Shown: positions 36,342 to 48,285 of the stretch, one piece after another
Layout of the letters: each line of letters begins with the position of its first letter
Position numbering within the stretch: position 1 is the first letter of the stretch
Assembly (NCBI GenBank): GCA_037951105.1
Contig: JBAMJV010000832.1
Location: 124,001-188,000 of the forward strand
Direction: 5' to 3'
From: Echinarachnius parma
Taxonomy: Eukaryota > Echinodermata > Echinoidea > Clypeasteroida > Echinarachniidae
Length of the DNA: 64,000 nt
The notes under the pieces: model-generated
What the model was told of the DNA's origin: nothing
Seen by the model: only the letters and a program-made list of their open reading frames with translations
Database searches by the model: none
Position numbers and translations under genes: made by a program

Positions 36342-36840
36342 CAATTTGGGTTGGAAAATAACTAATATTATTCATGCACAACATGTATCATACTGGTGGG
36401 AGATCACGTTACAGCATTCATACATTCACATTAGCTATTCATTTAACAACTAAGTGTCGAAGTATACCATTAATAATTCAAACATACTTCTATTTGCCCG
36501 ACCATTGGTGATAACTTGAACATTCTCGTGGGACAATAAATGGATAATGTCCTTCCCCTTATCAAATAGTAACTCGAAAAACGTAACTCAATTTGGGTTG
36601 GAAAATAACTAATTCATGCACACGCATCATACTGGTTGGAGATCACGTCACAGCATTCAGACATTCACATTGGCTATTCATTCAACGACTAATTATCATT
36701 AATAAATTAAACATAATTCTCTTTGCCAGTCCATTGGTGATAACTTGATCATCCTCTGGGGATAATAAATGGATAATGTTCTTCCCCCTTATAAAAATAT
36801 GATATCTCGGAAACGTAATACATTTTGGGTTGGAGCTACG
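36342..36840. repeat. Two and a bit tandem units of about 240 bp
   Basis: CAATTTGGGTTGGAAAATAA begins units at 36342 and 36588, and a diverged form begins a third at 36821. Shared words are GAGATCACGTCACAGCATTC and CATTGGTGATAACTTGA. Confidence 0.8.
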
Positions 36841-37010
36841 CCATTTTATTCTTATTTCTCTCAACGAATAATTAATAGCAATGTTTCGAAGCAATACCAG
36901 ATACATCTTTGCCACAATTCATAATAAACCATGACTTTTTATCACCTAAAACATCATCACCAAATAAATTCCTCCCCCCCCCCCCCCCCCCCAACAAAAA
37001 GAGGAAGATA

Positions 37011-37396
37011 TTAAAGGGATCTAGTAACTTTGTTGACATGTGCAAAAAGTGATGAAGGGTTGATGCAATGTATATTGTTGTTATCTCATATGTCCACAGG
37101 GTATTGTGTGAAAATTTCAAGTCAAATGGACATTGCATGGCCAAGTAATGAGCGAAAATGCAAAGTGATATTCACTAACTCACTGCACTCCCTTTGTACA
37201 CGGTTTCAAAACTCCGGGGGAGTTTTTCTTATCTGAATACTTCGATCGTACATATCTTTGTAACGAAAGGGAAATTTGAAAAACCGAAACCGGTCCCATG
37301 AATTTATTGTTAATACGAATACAACAAGGTATGAGGGAACCGCTAGAATTAAAATTTTATTTTGAGGATTTGGACAATGTTACTAAGTCCCTTTAA
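37011..37396 (+). mobile_element. TTAA-flanked MITE, family A copy 6, complete
   Basis: This is a full 386-bp copy with TTAA at 37011-37014 and 37393-37396 and both standard ends. It includes a 68-codon open frame (37030-37236) that is nearly the same as in copy 3. It sits just right of a poly-C run (36973-36992). Confidence 0.92.
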
Positions 37397-37415
37397 TGAT
37401 GCATTTCTGTAATTT

Positions 37416-37788
37416 CCCTGCCAGAAAGAACTCACTCATCCATAGTATGAACACAGTATGAACACATTGTGTTGCACAGTGTGTTGCGCAGTGTGGACCA
37501 CAATATTAAATTCGAGCGTTTTCACAGTGTGAAAACCAACTTACACTGTGAACACGCTGTGATGACCCTATCACCGCAGTGTGAAATTACCTGCGTTCAC
37601 AGTGTGTAAAACAGTGTGTTCACACTGCGTATCTCAGCAATTTCACAGTGTGTTCACAGTGTGTTCACAGTGTGAGTTGGCCTTTACACTGTGAAAATGC
37701 TCGAGTTTAACATTGTGGTCTACACTGTGAAACACAGTGTGTTCACACTGTGTTCACACTGTGGATGAGTGTGTTCTTTCCGGCAGGG
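37416..37788. mobile_element. Fold-back MITE built of CACAGTGTG words
   Basis: The left end CCCTGCCAGAAAGAACTCAC pairs with the right end, which inverted reads CCCTGCCGGAAAGAACACAC. The inside holds well over a dozen CACAGTGTG or CACACTGTG words, often as GTTCACAGTGT. Many are arranged as mirror pairs about a centre near 37600. No open frame of note. Confidence 0.85.
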
Positions 37789-38009
37789 TACAGTAGTTAC
37801 GCCAGTCACGTTTGCACCTCGTTTCATATCTTCAGAAGATTGTGTGTTTTTTTATAAGAAAACCATGTTTCGCAAATGTTTCGATTTTTCGCAAATGAAG
37901 ATGCGAAACTGACTAAATAATCTAGTGCAATATTAACCCAAACTGCCACCCTCTATATCATGTGACTGCACTTGATATCAATACGGACAGTGTTTCGTAT
38001 ATTGAAATA

Positions 38010-38310
38010 AATTATTGAATGAAAGTTGTATATAGATCCTAGCTTTTAATCCTAGCAGGATCTTCGTCAGGGCAGCAATATACAGATATTGACTGTCTTG
38101 AGGGGCAATATAACATTTGATATCCTCGAGGGATGTTATATTTGTGTCGAGGAACATTATATTTTTCCGAAGCGCGTAGCGCTGAGGAAAAATATAGCTT
38201 TCCGAGACAAAAATATAACTCCCCAAGGGAAATGAAATGTTATATGGTTCCCGAAGGAAAAAGTCAATATCTGTTATATTATGATGACCTATATAGATAC
38301 AAATCAAGAT
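38010..38310. repeat. Palindrome-rich block with alternating AATATAAC words
   Basis: The word AATATAAC or GTTATATT occurs in both orientations about every 25 bp (near 38107, 38135, 38155, 38190, 38208, 38238, 38272). The short palindrome GAAGCGCGTAGCGCTGAGG lies at 38168-38186. The left side carries CCTAGCAGGATCTTCGTCAG, also found near 48630. The minus open frame at 37978-38307 is a by-product. Confidence 0.6.
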
Positions 38311-38549
38311 AAATATAAATTTAGTGTTGAAATAAAATTATGGACAAGGGAAAATCATTAGATTAAATCGAAGTCCTTCCAGTAGTACAGACGTGTTGTT
38401 ATCGAAATGCTGCGCAAAATGCTTCTTTATTCGACCTTCCTTTCAAATTTACTTTCGGATCGCGCAATCTCCGTAGAAAGCTTGACAACGCTGCGCGTGC
38501 CAGGATGCTAACACGCGCACAATTGTTCATCAGTCTTCACACACCCATT

Positions 38550-38715
38550 GTGACGTCATCAGTCAATATAACGGCGTTATATTGACTGGTCGGTCAATAT
38601 AACGCTTCTCATCCTTGTAGCGATGGTCACGTGACAGCATTTTGACCAATCGCACACCAGTATCTTTATAGGTCATATAATATAATATATATTTATTATC
38701 CACAGTGACGTCACA
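38550..38715. promoter_or_regulatory. Promoter-like block with CRE, E-box, CCAAT and a 25-bp palindrome
   Basis: TGACGTCA stands at 38551-38558 and again at 38706-38713. CACGTG lies at 38628-38633 and CCAAT at 38646-38650. Between them is a perfect inverted pair of GTCAATATAACG (38562-38586), plus a third copy at 38592-38604. The motif density suggests a promoter or enhancer, but no transcript start or downstream exon was recognised. Confidence 0.35.
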
Positions 38716-41657
38716 GTCACGAGACTAAAATACGTGTTTGTATTAGCCTTTCTGTCATTTTGGTAAATATTATTCCAAACATTTATAACTTTCTCATTTG
38801 CGCTCGAGTATGTTTGAATTTCCACAGAATCTAATTCCTTCAATTCTACTTTTGTATTTTGAGAAATAGTTTTGCCAGGGATGCTCGCACTTTAACAAGG
38901 ACCTTTTACACTCTAAGCAATTGCTAATATACCCGTTATCATTATTACCCCTTTTATGCACTATTACCCTTAACCCGGTCACCGTTCTACAATGCCATCA
39001 CCAGATGTCAGCTACCAAAACATCAACGATATGATAAAATTGCCTACCTTATTTTAACACTCATTTTCATACGAATCATTAAAAAGCTACACTGTACGAA
39101 TTCATAATGCAAGCAACTTTGAACCCAAATTTAATGAGGGTTACCTCGCCCTCAAATCATAAACCTAGGTACAAGACAAATTTCAATGCTCAATGGTTTG
39201 ATTAATGTGTTATTGCTGTTAGATGTGTACAGAAATGTGGCCGTATGAGAAATAGTTGGCTGTTGAACGGCGTCGACCATCAAAAGTAGTGAAATATTGC
39301 AGTTGATATATACTAGGATCGCGTTGTTATGTAGAAAATTAAACACATGCCACATGGCGTCAACGATTACAGATCAATTTCTTCGCGTTGAATCTAGAGT
39401 TCATTCTACCACGCATGTAATACCAGTGCAGCGAATTGAGCAAAAACTTTGTTTGTGGGGGGGGGGGGGGGGGGGGCTTCCGATGGAGCAAAGCGACTGA
39501 GCCTTGGGGGCAGGTGCGGGAGGGCGGTACCCTCTCGCACGGTGGAAACTTTTTTGATTTGTGTGTATACAAATTTCGTTTGGCGCCTTAGACGCATACA
39601 AACATAATAGTTCATAATGAAAATGCGGATACGTGTTTTTAAGCGATCATATCGCATTTTTAATTGTATAATTTGTTGCTGTCGTTGTTGTTTTGGGGAC
39701 GAGGGGAGGGGGGTGGGGGTAAGCCCCTTCCCCCGTCCCTCATTATGTACGTAAGTTATGTCTACAAAGGCACTCCAGATAATTCCAGGGCAATGTGACA
39801 TTTGAAACTGCACTGGCGAGCCGACGCACATCACAGGAAGGATTAATAGGAATATAATGTTCAACTTCATCTGCTAAACCCATCCGAGCAATAGTCGGTC
39901 ATTAACATGTCTCTAATAGCGTGACCGCTCATCCCGCCGCTCATTCCACAAGAGCGCTCTATAGCCTTTCGGTAATTTGAATGGCTACATTATTTCTCTA
40001 TTACCAAAGCAAACATAGAGTAGAGTTTTTAAAAATATCAAGTATGATTAGGGATAAGGAAAAACCAATTCATGTACAGATTTGCCAGAGCGATCGCGAC
40101 AAGAATGGAAATGCAAGGAAACGGCGATGGTTAATAATACAGCAATAATATACTGTCAATAAAGCTTTCAAATTATGCACAGAAATGCATACAAACTAGT
40201 TCCAGATAGTATACATAATTATATGTGAAAGTATTTTATCTTCAAATTTTTTTTCTTTTTCGGAAAGAAGTATTTCGTTTGAAAAGTACGTTTATATTAA
40301 ATGTAAGACATCCGTATATAAAACTTTTTTTAATCTTCAAGCTCAAGTTTATTTTCTATTTTCACAAAAATAAATGTACAATACATGGTAAAGTAACATT
40401 TTATAATCAATATAACATACGGTAGTCTAATCCTTACAAAAGACACACAAAAGAACAATTATTCACAAAAAAATAATCAATCGTTGTGGAAATGTAGCAT
40501 CCACACTAGAAAGGAGAGCTTGTGAATTGTGGATCCTTGAAATTAGTAAGTGCATTATATACAAAATATGATTAATAATAAACATTCTTAACATGGGCTG
40601 CCACAACCCGGGCACACCCCCCCCCCCCCCCCCCCCCACCCCCGTCCCTCCTCCAGTCCCCTCTTTACCCCCACGCTGGGTCATCCAACCCCCAAAAGCG
40701 CCTGGATGCGCAATTTGGTTTGTATGAAATTATGTAAGTCAGAGGTATGTGGAGCAACCGTGTGCCAGGACGGATTATACATCCGTGCAGTGATACGTTT
40801 GGTTCAAGGTATACTTCAACGTGTCATCAAAACAAAGTACGTCATGATGAAAAGTCAAAACTACACGATAGGAAATTTATGAGGACATGAGATAACGTAT
40901 AGGCCTTCCATGCTCGCCTCTCCATAACAGCATGACCGGTGTTATAGTCGAGTCTTCCATTTCCGAGGCCGATGTCGCCATCCGATTTATCATGATCATC
41001 TTCTTCCCTTTTGTTTTAAACGCAGTCTGCAAGCTCGAGTCGAGTCTGGTTCGGCCTTAAACAATAAGAATATTTACATGATTTACGTAAAGTTAGATAA
41101 AGCAACTCAGACCGAATCGAGTACAACTGATGTCAATGAAAGATTGAAAGTAAGGGATGTCTGGTATGTAGGCCTATAATTATGTTACCTAGCATGTCGA
41201 GTGAATAGGTAGTATAGTCATTACAATATTAAATCAAATCACAAGTCGGGACATCAGTGTAGATGTGCGCACAATTTGATGGAGAGCGAAAGGGGAGATT
41301 GAATGCGGTTGGTCTTTATCATGTTTATAGTCAGTAACTTATTATGGCGAGGATTTGAAGGAGGGAGTAGTCCTATAATGTTATCTATCGGGACTCTCTT
41401 CGTGGTATGTAAGAAACTAGTTAATGCGAGCTGCGATGACAGTTGAAGTAGTCCTCGGCTTGGACGTGGCCGCACATTATTTTGGAGGGGAGCAATAGAC
41501 GAGAAGAGGGGATTTGTTTACCCCTCTCTGCCGAAATACCAGATGACGTGCTCGACGAACATTTGAAAGACAAACCCGAGCCAGAAGGTTAATTGAAAAC
41601 GTATCAATTGGTCCGTGTAACTTGAATCAATGGTAATTCAATTGCGCGACTGACTTG
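38716..41657. other. No gene in about 2.9 kb; poly-G and poly-C runs
   Basis: A poly-G run lies at 39459-39477 and a poly-C run at 40617-40638. Open frames at 39360-39870 (minus) are proline-rich because of the G run. GGAGCAAAGCGACTGAGCC (39485) resembles GGGAGCGAAGTGACCGAGGG inside the hAT element at 49331, so 39459-39560 is probably a piece of a related element. Confidence 0.5.
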
Positions 41658-42250
41658 GCGTTTAGCGAGATACGCCAGCCGTCCTCAGCCGATGCGACAT
41701 CGTGTTGGGATAGATGTTCTCTTGTTCTCCATGTCATCAGGGGTGTGTGAGGGGCTAGTTAGAGGAGGAAGATGACGAGTAAGGGGTAGAAGAGAATTAG
41801 TGGAATGAGGAATATTAAGAAACTTTTTGGGCGTTTGGCGAAATACGCCAGCAGTCCTCAGCCGATGCGACAGTGTGCTGAGATGTTCTCTTGAAATCAG
41901 GGATGTGTGAGGGGCAAGGGAGAGAGAATGAGGACGAGGAAGGGGGTAGAAGAGATTGAAGATGGACTGTAGAAAGGGGAAACCTATTATGCGTTTAGCC
42001 AGTAATTACGCCAGCCTTCTTCAGCCGATGCGATGGCATGTTTAGATATATGTTATTTTGTTATAAGGGGGTGTTCGAGGAGGAGGACGTCGAGAAAGGG
42101 TGAGACCAAAAGATAAGGGGGTGACCCTGTATGATGGGAGATGGATGAGAGACGGACTTGCATTTAGCAAGATACTACAGCCGTCTTTAATCGATGCGGC
42201 AGTGTCTTGAGATGTTTTCTTTGTTATCACGGGTGTTACGAGGTGTGAGT
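41658..42250. repeat. Four diverged tandem units of about 168 bp
   Basis: Units begin with GCGTTTAGCGAGATACGCC-like words at 41658, 41831, 41991 and 42161. Each holds CCTCAGCCGATGCGACAG, GAGATGTTCTCTTG and ATCAGGGRTGTGTGAGGGG. Confidence 0.85.
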
Positions 42251-42524
42251 TTGGGTAGGCCAAAGACTATAGTGGAACTGTCAAAAATAAAGGAATTATT
42301 GTTTTATACTTTTCATATAAATACATTTTAAAAATATATGGGACGGAATCGAAAGTTCATCCGTGACAATAATACCTCGCTGAAGTGCAAGCCGCAGTAA
42401 TTGCTGTCACGTATTATGTAAAGCATTATATCGTAATATTGAATTGATAGTCTGTGGCTTTGAAATTAAATATTTTATGGTTTGTTAATTCAAGATTTCG
42501 TTCGTTCTATATGCAAATGGGATA

Positions 42525-43217
42525 TACAGTGTGAGTCATAATAAACGAAACCGGACTTTAATAGCTTATAAGTCCACAATTCGAAACATATACATGTTGA
42601 AAATGGTATCATGTTAAAGCTTGGGAAATTGCCTTTAAAATGATATATCATACATTTTGATCGCGTTATGCTTCACCGAACGCGACTTTATTATCCAAAG
42701 TCATGCAAAAACTACCCGTGTCCAAGTTTGCCGTTGTCTTGTTCCATCATGAATGGATGCGTCTGTTTACCGTTTTGTTTTCTTCAAAAGAACATTTCAA
42801 GAATATCCTTTGGTGAATCAAAACAAAATATCAGCTGGTTACCAGTGTTTTTTCATGTTTATCAGGGTGGAAGGGGATCCCCCACTGTCCTCCCATCAGC
42901 AACCCCACTGTTTGGAGGCAGGGGGCCCTGAATAGGACATGTATGATGAAGTTATCGTTGAAAATCAAATAACAGATGCAACCATTCACATAACAGGAAC
43001 ACTGCAAACTTGGACTCGGGTAGTTTTTGCATGACTTTGGATAATAAGGTCGCGTTCGGTGAAGCGTAAAACAATCAAAATGTATGATATATCATTTTAA
43101 GGCCAACTTCTCAAGTTTAACATGATACCAATATCAACATAATTATATATATATGTTTAGAATTGTGGATTTAAAAGCTATTAAAGTCCGGTTTCGTTTA
43201 TTTTGACTCACACTTTA
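42525..43217. mobile_element. TA-flanked element with about 250-bp inverted ends, family F copy 1
   Basis: The ends are TACAGTGTGAGTCATAATAA and, inverted, TAAAGTGTGAGTCAAAATAA, flanked by TA. Inverted homology continues through AAACCGGACTTTAATAGCTT and CAAAAACTACCCGTGTCCAA. The single-copy core (about 42780-42960) contains CCCATCAGCAACCCCACTGT. It matches 61992-63385. No transposase was recognised. It is probably a mariner-type non-autonomous element. Confidence 0.9.
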
Positions 43218-43951
43218 TACGAACTATACGTGATAACGGGTAGTTTCATGCGTACAGTATATCATGTCAAATTATCCCACAGGGCCATAGACTTTTAATC
43301 TACAATCCCTGTATATATTGCTTGATTTACACTTGAATTGTAGAAAATTTACCATATTTGTAATAATCACCAAAGAATGTTTTCGATATAAATGTAGACA
43401 AGTATAATTATGAAGCAGAAATATACGGTATACACATCATACACATCACAATAAAAACATATACATCGACAGACCTCACACAAACTCCGAATCCAAAACA
43501 TTTTCATGCGATTTATACGCAAATAAAACTGACAAATCTGAAGGTTTGTTTGGATTCGTCGAGATAGATGGATACGTGCATAGCTGTCACGCTTTGTTGA
43601 TTTTCGGAAAATCAATTTGTTTTTGGAGGATAAGGGTCGCTGGATTAAACAAAAAAAGAAGATGTGTTTTGTGTCACCGAAATAACTCACTAGATATAAT
43701 ATTCGATTGTGAATAGTTAGAGAGACTGTGCTGCCATCTTAAAAGCAATTATATGTAAAAACTGGACCACAAATGCCAGTTTGTGCCCATGGTGTCCATA
43801 TTATGTCTTAATTAAATGTTGTAGTTATTTGTAAAGAATATTCTGCTCTTTTTTTCAAGAATTTTTTAATGATGCATTAAATAATGGCTTCGATCCCGTT
43901 TTTGTCATAATGAAGTTTATAACTACAGGGATTCCAATTCTCCAAGTAGCT
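43218..43951. other. No gene seen
   Basis: AT-rich non-coding stretch. The minus open frame at 43367-43690 is low in complexity and unlike known proteins. Confidence 0.4.
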
Positions 43952-44567
43952 TTAAAGGGACAGGTCCACTTTTACAAAACGTCTGAACAGCTTTCAGTTG
44001 ACGGATTGGGATCAATGTAACACGCAAACAAATAATCAGATCGAACAGCCCTCTAATGTGGATTATACGAATGAAAAACGAATGCGTCCCTCCATTTAAC
44101 TATATATCGGTCAATAAAGGAGTTCAACTGATTTAGCATAATATTACAACAATATTGTACTAATTCTCGTAAAGGTATTGTGAAGCAGACATTTGTTATC
44201 GTATGTCACGAAAAAAAAATAAAGAATATACATTACATGTAGTCAGTTTAAGCGATGTTTGGGTATTTGGCTTGGTAAACGCTCACACATTAGTACTTAT
44301 GCGTGGGTCACGTAGCTAGCGTGGGTCACGTAGGCGTCATGCATACCGATCTGGCACTCCATGAAATCTGTGTACGAACTTACTCACCGGCCGAAAATAC
44401 GTATGTACCCATTAAACCGTCGTCCAACAATTTAATCAGTTTTAGGTCTATAACTCCACGATAAAGAGATTTCAAGCCCTAATTTGTTCAGGCATGCTAT
44501 TAAAAGACATTTCCTTTCATATAAGACAATAACCTCGCAACTTTTGAATTTTGGCTTGCAAAAGAGG
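43952..44567 (-). mobile_element. TTAA-flanked MITE, family C copy 2
   Basis: The inverted copy starts with TTAA plus AGGGACAGGTCCACTTTTAC. It runs to GGCTTGCAAAAGAGGAA, where the outermost bases and second TTAA have been lost. It is otherwise full length relative to 20412-21051. Confidence 0.85.
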
Positions 44568-45053
44568 AAAAACAGAACCATTGTGATATTCATGTACACC
44601 AAACGGATGTTCTACTATCATAAGGATATATCAAAATGGCGATAGATCGCCTCCATTATTAGGGGCTTTGACCCATCCACTTGTTTATATACCAATGGTC
44701 TGTGTGCTGTGAGAAGAATGTTGATGATAAGAATACTAGCATTCCGTGACTGAGCGCTCCTGACATAAAAATAATTCTTCGTCATCGGTTTGTGACCATG
44801 TTTACAAATTTCAGTTCAAGTCCAGAAAGAGGATAATGTACTGTTAGTAATATAACGGAACCCCACGAATGCGGGATTTATGTCTTCGTGAATATTGTAT
44901 GCATAATTGTACAAGCTATAATTATGCAGAATGTTTCCACTGCAGTTGTATCCCCTCAACCTATATGAGTGACCATTATGTATGTATAATAAAGTTAACA
45001 TAACAAGTGCATTATGTTATTGATTATTACCAAATATGTTCAATTGTTATCTT

Positions 45054-45496
45054 TTAAAGGGACAGATCCTCTTTTACAAAACGTATGAAAAGTTTCCAGT
45101 TGACGGATGGGGATGAATGTAACACCCCCCCCCCCCCCCCCCAAAAAAAAAAAATCAGATCGAACAGCCCTGTAATTTTGATTCCAGGAATGAAAAACGA
45201 ATGCGTCCCTCCATCAAACTATATATCGGTCAATAAAGGAGTTTAACTGATTTAGCATAATATTACAACAATATTGTACTTATTCTTGTAAAGGTATTGT
45301 GAAGCCGACATTTGTAAAGGTATATGTCACGGGAAAAGATCTAAAAAATGAAGAATATAGGGCTATAACTCCACGAAAAAGAGATTTCAAGCTCTATTTT
45401 TTTCAGGCATGCCGTTAAATGACATTTTCTTTCATATAAGACAACAACCTCGCAAGTTTTGAAATTTGGCTTGCAAAAGAGGGAATGTCCCTTTAA
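45054..45496 (-). mobile_element. TTAA-flanked MITE, family C copy 3, internally deleted
   Basis: Both TTAA ends are present. About 200 bp of the middle, which in copies 1 and 2 carries CGCATAAGTACTAATGTGTG, are missing. A C-run plus A-run (45126-45154) has expanded where the other copies have a short unremarkable stretch. Confidence 0.88.
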
Positions 45497-45579
45497 TCTA
45501 CTGTATTAATAAAAGTTCTAAACATTAAGATTGTTTAAGTTCAAGTTATTCATATTGTGTGATCACGTAGTATACCGAT

Positions 45580-46720
45580 GTAGTTCAAAATAATCGTTTG
45601 TCATTGAAACATCATAAACATGTGCGGGGCAGAAATCAATAAATTATAATCTCATCACCGGAAATAACAAGCCCTATATAGCTTTTAAAGGTCGCATATA
45701 CATTAACAGCGCATAGGGATAATCATAATGATCAGGCAATGCTTTGCTGAGTAAAGAATTATGGTATCTCCTATTATTATCTCTATACTATAATGTTGCT
45801 TCAAGGAGAAACTTACTTATATCATGTTAATAAATTATTGTTTGTAACAACAACAAAAACAATCATAAACGGACGCGAAATATAATAATCACAATGGTCA
45901 AGTAATCTTTTGTCGAGTGAAAGAATATTACATAATCTCTCCGTTCCTTCAAGGGCAAGGTTACCTTTATTTAATTTCTGTTTAAATCGCTGGTATAATT
46001 TAAAAATCATAAACGCGTGCGTGACAGTTGGAATCAAATCAATAATTATAATCGCATGCATCGCCGTAAATAACAGCCATATAGACTTGTTGTTGTACGA
46101 TGTCCCATACCGCGCTTGATTGTGAAAATATCAATCATAATGATCAGGAAATGGTTTGCCGAGTGAATTACGAATGGTAACTTGAAGAGGAACATTACAT
46201 TGAAGCATCATAAATGTACGCGAGACAGTCGAAAATCAATAATTATAATCTCCTCACCGTAAATAATATCCCTAGTTTACATGTACGATGTCTCGGCTGA
46301 GTCCGTCAAACACGAATAACATTCTTCATAAGTATGAAGATGATATTAATCATGTATGGTTTTGCCGAGTGCAGGGAGTGGGAAGTCTCTATGCCGTCTA
46401 TCTTTCTTGAAGAAGAATCGTTTGACATTGAAACGTCATATAAATGTATGCAGCAGCCAAGTGTGAATCGATAATACAGGGAAACTCCGTTATAACGAGG
46501 TAGTCGGGACTATCGATTTTACCTCGTTATAACCGGTATCTCGCTATAACCGAGCTCCTTATAAGCGGAGCATTATGCCATTGGAACAATCGGGACCAAA
46601 GGATTCTCCTCGTTATAAACGGTACCTCGTTATAAGCGAGCTCGTTATAACGGGGTTTCTCTGTATAATCTCATCACCGCAGGTATAGAAGCCCCCAGTT
46701 GTAACTTAGGGTAAATAAGA
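45580..46720. repeat. Diverged tandem array of about 210-bp units
   Basis: Repeating words are CATCATAAACGTGCG, TCAATAATTATAATCTCATC, CACCGTAAATAACAGCCCTA and AATGATCAGGCAATGGTTTG. About four to five units start near 45605, 45840, 46005, 46205 and 46430. The last unit is interrupted by the element at 46477. Confidence 0.7.
46477..46663. mobile_element. TA-flanked MITE with CTCGTTATAA words
   Basis: The left end CAGGGAAACTCCGTTATAAC pairs with the right end, inverted CAGAGAAACCCCGTTATAAC. TA is duplicated on both sides (46475-46476, 46664-46665). CTCGTTATAA-type words occur about six times in both orientations. The host array resumes exactly after the right TA. Pogo/Tigger-like ends (CAGNGAAACC) are an inference from general knowledge. 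Confidence 0.9.
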
Positions 46721-47187
46721 CGTAATTTTGTATAAATGTGTTGATAATAATTGCCATGTATGGGTTTCCCGACTAAAGAAAAAAACTTAATCTCTATTTC
46801 GTTTAACCCCATGTCGACGGGAACCTACAGTGGGCTATATGTATACAAAGTCTATGAGGATTTCAGAATCTTACACGAATCGTTAGTCTTTTGAAACTAC
46901 ATCCAAAGACTGTGGTTAATTGTACTTCCGAAAGTAGAAAGATTTCCAAAAATATGTAAGAATCTGATCGATTCCGATCCCAATTTTCATGGATTCGTTG
47001 AAGAATTGTTTCTGGCTGGAGTGAGTGACCGTGGTGAAGCAGAAACAAAAAAGTATACAAAAGAGTAAAACAAAAACTGACACAAACACGCAAACTGGAA
47101 GATATATCACGGTGCTTTCCCTTGAAAAAGCTACCATCAATCATACGCATCAACATTGTACCAACAATATTGTATGCACATAATTGC
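46721..47187. other. No gene assigned
   Basis: Two overlapping minus-strand frames (46863-47156, 46916-47140) include a hydrophobic run but no family match, intron border or start context that would support a gene. Confidence 0.4.
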
Positions 47188-47594
47188 CATGGCGTAGCGA
47201 GGGTTTAATAAAAACGGGGAACGTTAATGGGGGGGGGGTGAACCCCTCATAATTTGGGGGGTGTTAGCAGCTTGAGATATTAATCAGCAATGGTGTAAAT
47301 TAATGTGTGTTTAATTTCGTACAAGCCCCTCTTTCTCTTATGGTCTAAACCACCCTGTTGCGTTATCGCTTAGAAACTGTTGTAATTAGCGCTAATGATA
47401 TGTGTATTATAAAACTTTAATTATGCTTATCATGTATTGTATAGTTGAATAAAATAGATGCACTGAATGTATTTATTTTCTATGTTTTCTGCAGCGGGTC
47501 GGAGAAGCTGGAGGAGAAGAAGTCCTATTGGGTGGCGACCCCCCCCCCCCCCCCCCCCGACCCCCACCCCCTCGTCATAATGGGTACGCCAATG
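47188..47594. mobile_element. CATGGCGTAG-ended MITE with 5-bp target duplication
   Basis: The left end CATGGCGTAGCGAGGG pairs with the right end, inverted CATTGGCGTACCCATTATG. ATTGC is duplicated at 47183-47187 and 47595-47599. G runs (47230-47239) and a C run (47539-47558) lie inside. A 5-bp duplication with CA(N)TGGCG ends fits the 5-bp-target subset of hAT elements. Confidence 0.75.
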
Positions 47595-47842
47595 ATTGCG
47601 AACTGTTGTAAGTTTACATGATTGACGAATCTGGGCAATAATCATAAAATATTATGAGACAGCCAGGACGCTATCATCATCCTTCCTCCACTCTTCTCAA
47701 ATAAATAATATTCTAGAAGATCGACAGTCCTTCCTGTTTCATGGGAATTCAGTTATCAAAATAAAAATAAATAAAAAGCAAAAAACAAAAAACTGTACAA
47801 ACGAATACATGGAATAACTAACAAAGATTGTAGGCAATGTCG

Positions 47843-48285
47843 TTAAAGGGGACCACCAGGCAAAGAACAACACATTATTTTATGTTTTGGTACCGTTTTG
47901 TGATATCAAATAGATACCCAACATTTTGCAAAGGGTTGTGTAATTCATAAACAAAGCAATTTACTTCCACCACTTACGAAACCACTGCTATTTCCTGGTT
48001 CCATACGGGCCAACCAATTGCGAGTGCGCCAATGCTATTCACGCGCACATTTGTAAACAATAGATTCCCGGGCGATTCGTTCGCTCTGCACACGTTGCAA
48101 TTCACCGCACACATAGCAGTCTGCGTAATTCAGACCGCAAGAACGCATGCTTTAGAATGGTGATGCGTTTCCATTTTTTTTTTTTCCGGGAAACATATTT
48201 GGGTGAACTTGTTGATGGAATGGAATACTAAAGATGTTACCTTTCTTTAATAAGAATATTATCTTTGGGTGGTGGTACCCTTTAA
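47843..48285. mobile_element. TTAA-flanked MITE, family M copy 2
   Basis: TTAA stands at both ends, with AAGGGGACCACCA on the left and AAGGGTACCACCA on the right when inverted. Internal GGTACCGTTTTGTGATATCA and AATATTCTTATTAAAG match the copy at 1950-2309. It is longer than copy 1 by about 80 bp. Confidence 0.85.

Noticed and set aside
39360-39870. Minus-strand frame of 154 codons with proline-rich stretch
   Set aside because: The prolines come from a poly-G run on the plus strand. The rest lacks any family signal and overlaps other frames.
46863-47156. 97-codon minus frame with hydrophobic stretch
   Set aside because: Two frames overlap the same bases. There is no family signal, no intron borders and no repeat-copy support.
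47430-47645. 71-codon minus frame with poly-Gly
   Set aside because: It is a translation of the C run and right end of the MITE at 47188-47594.
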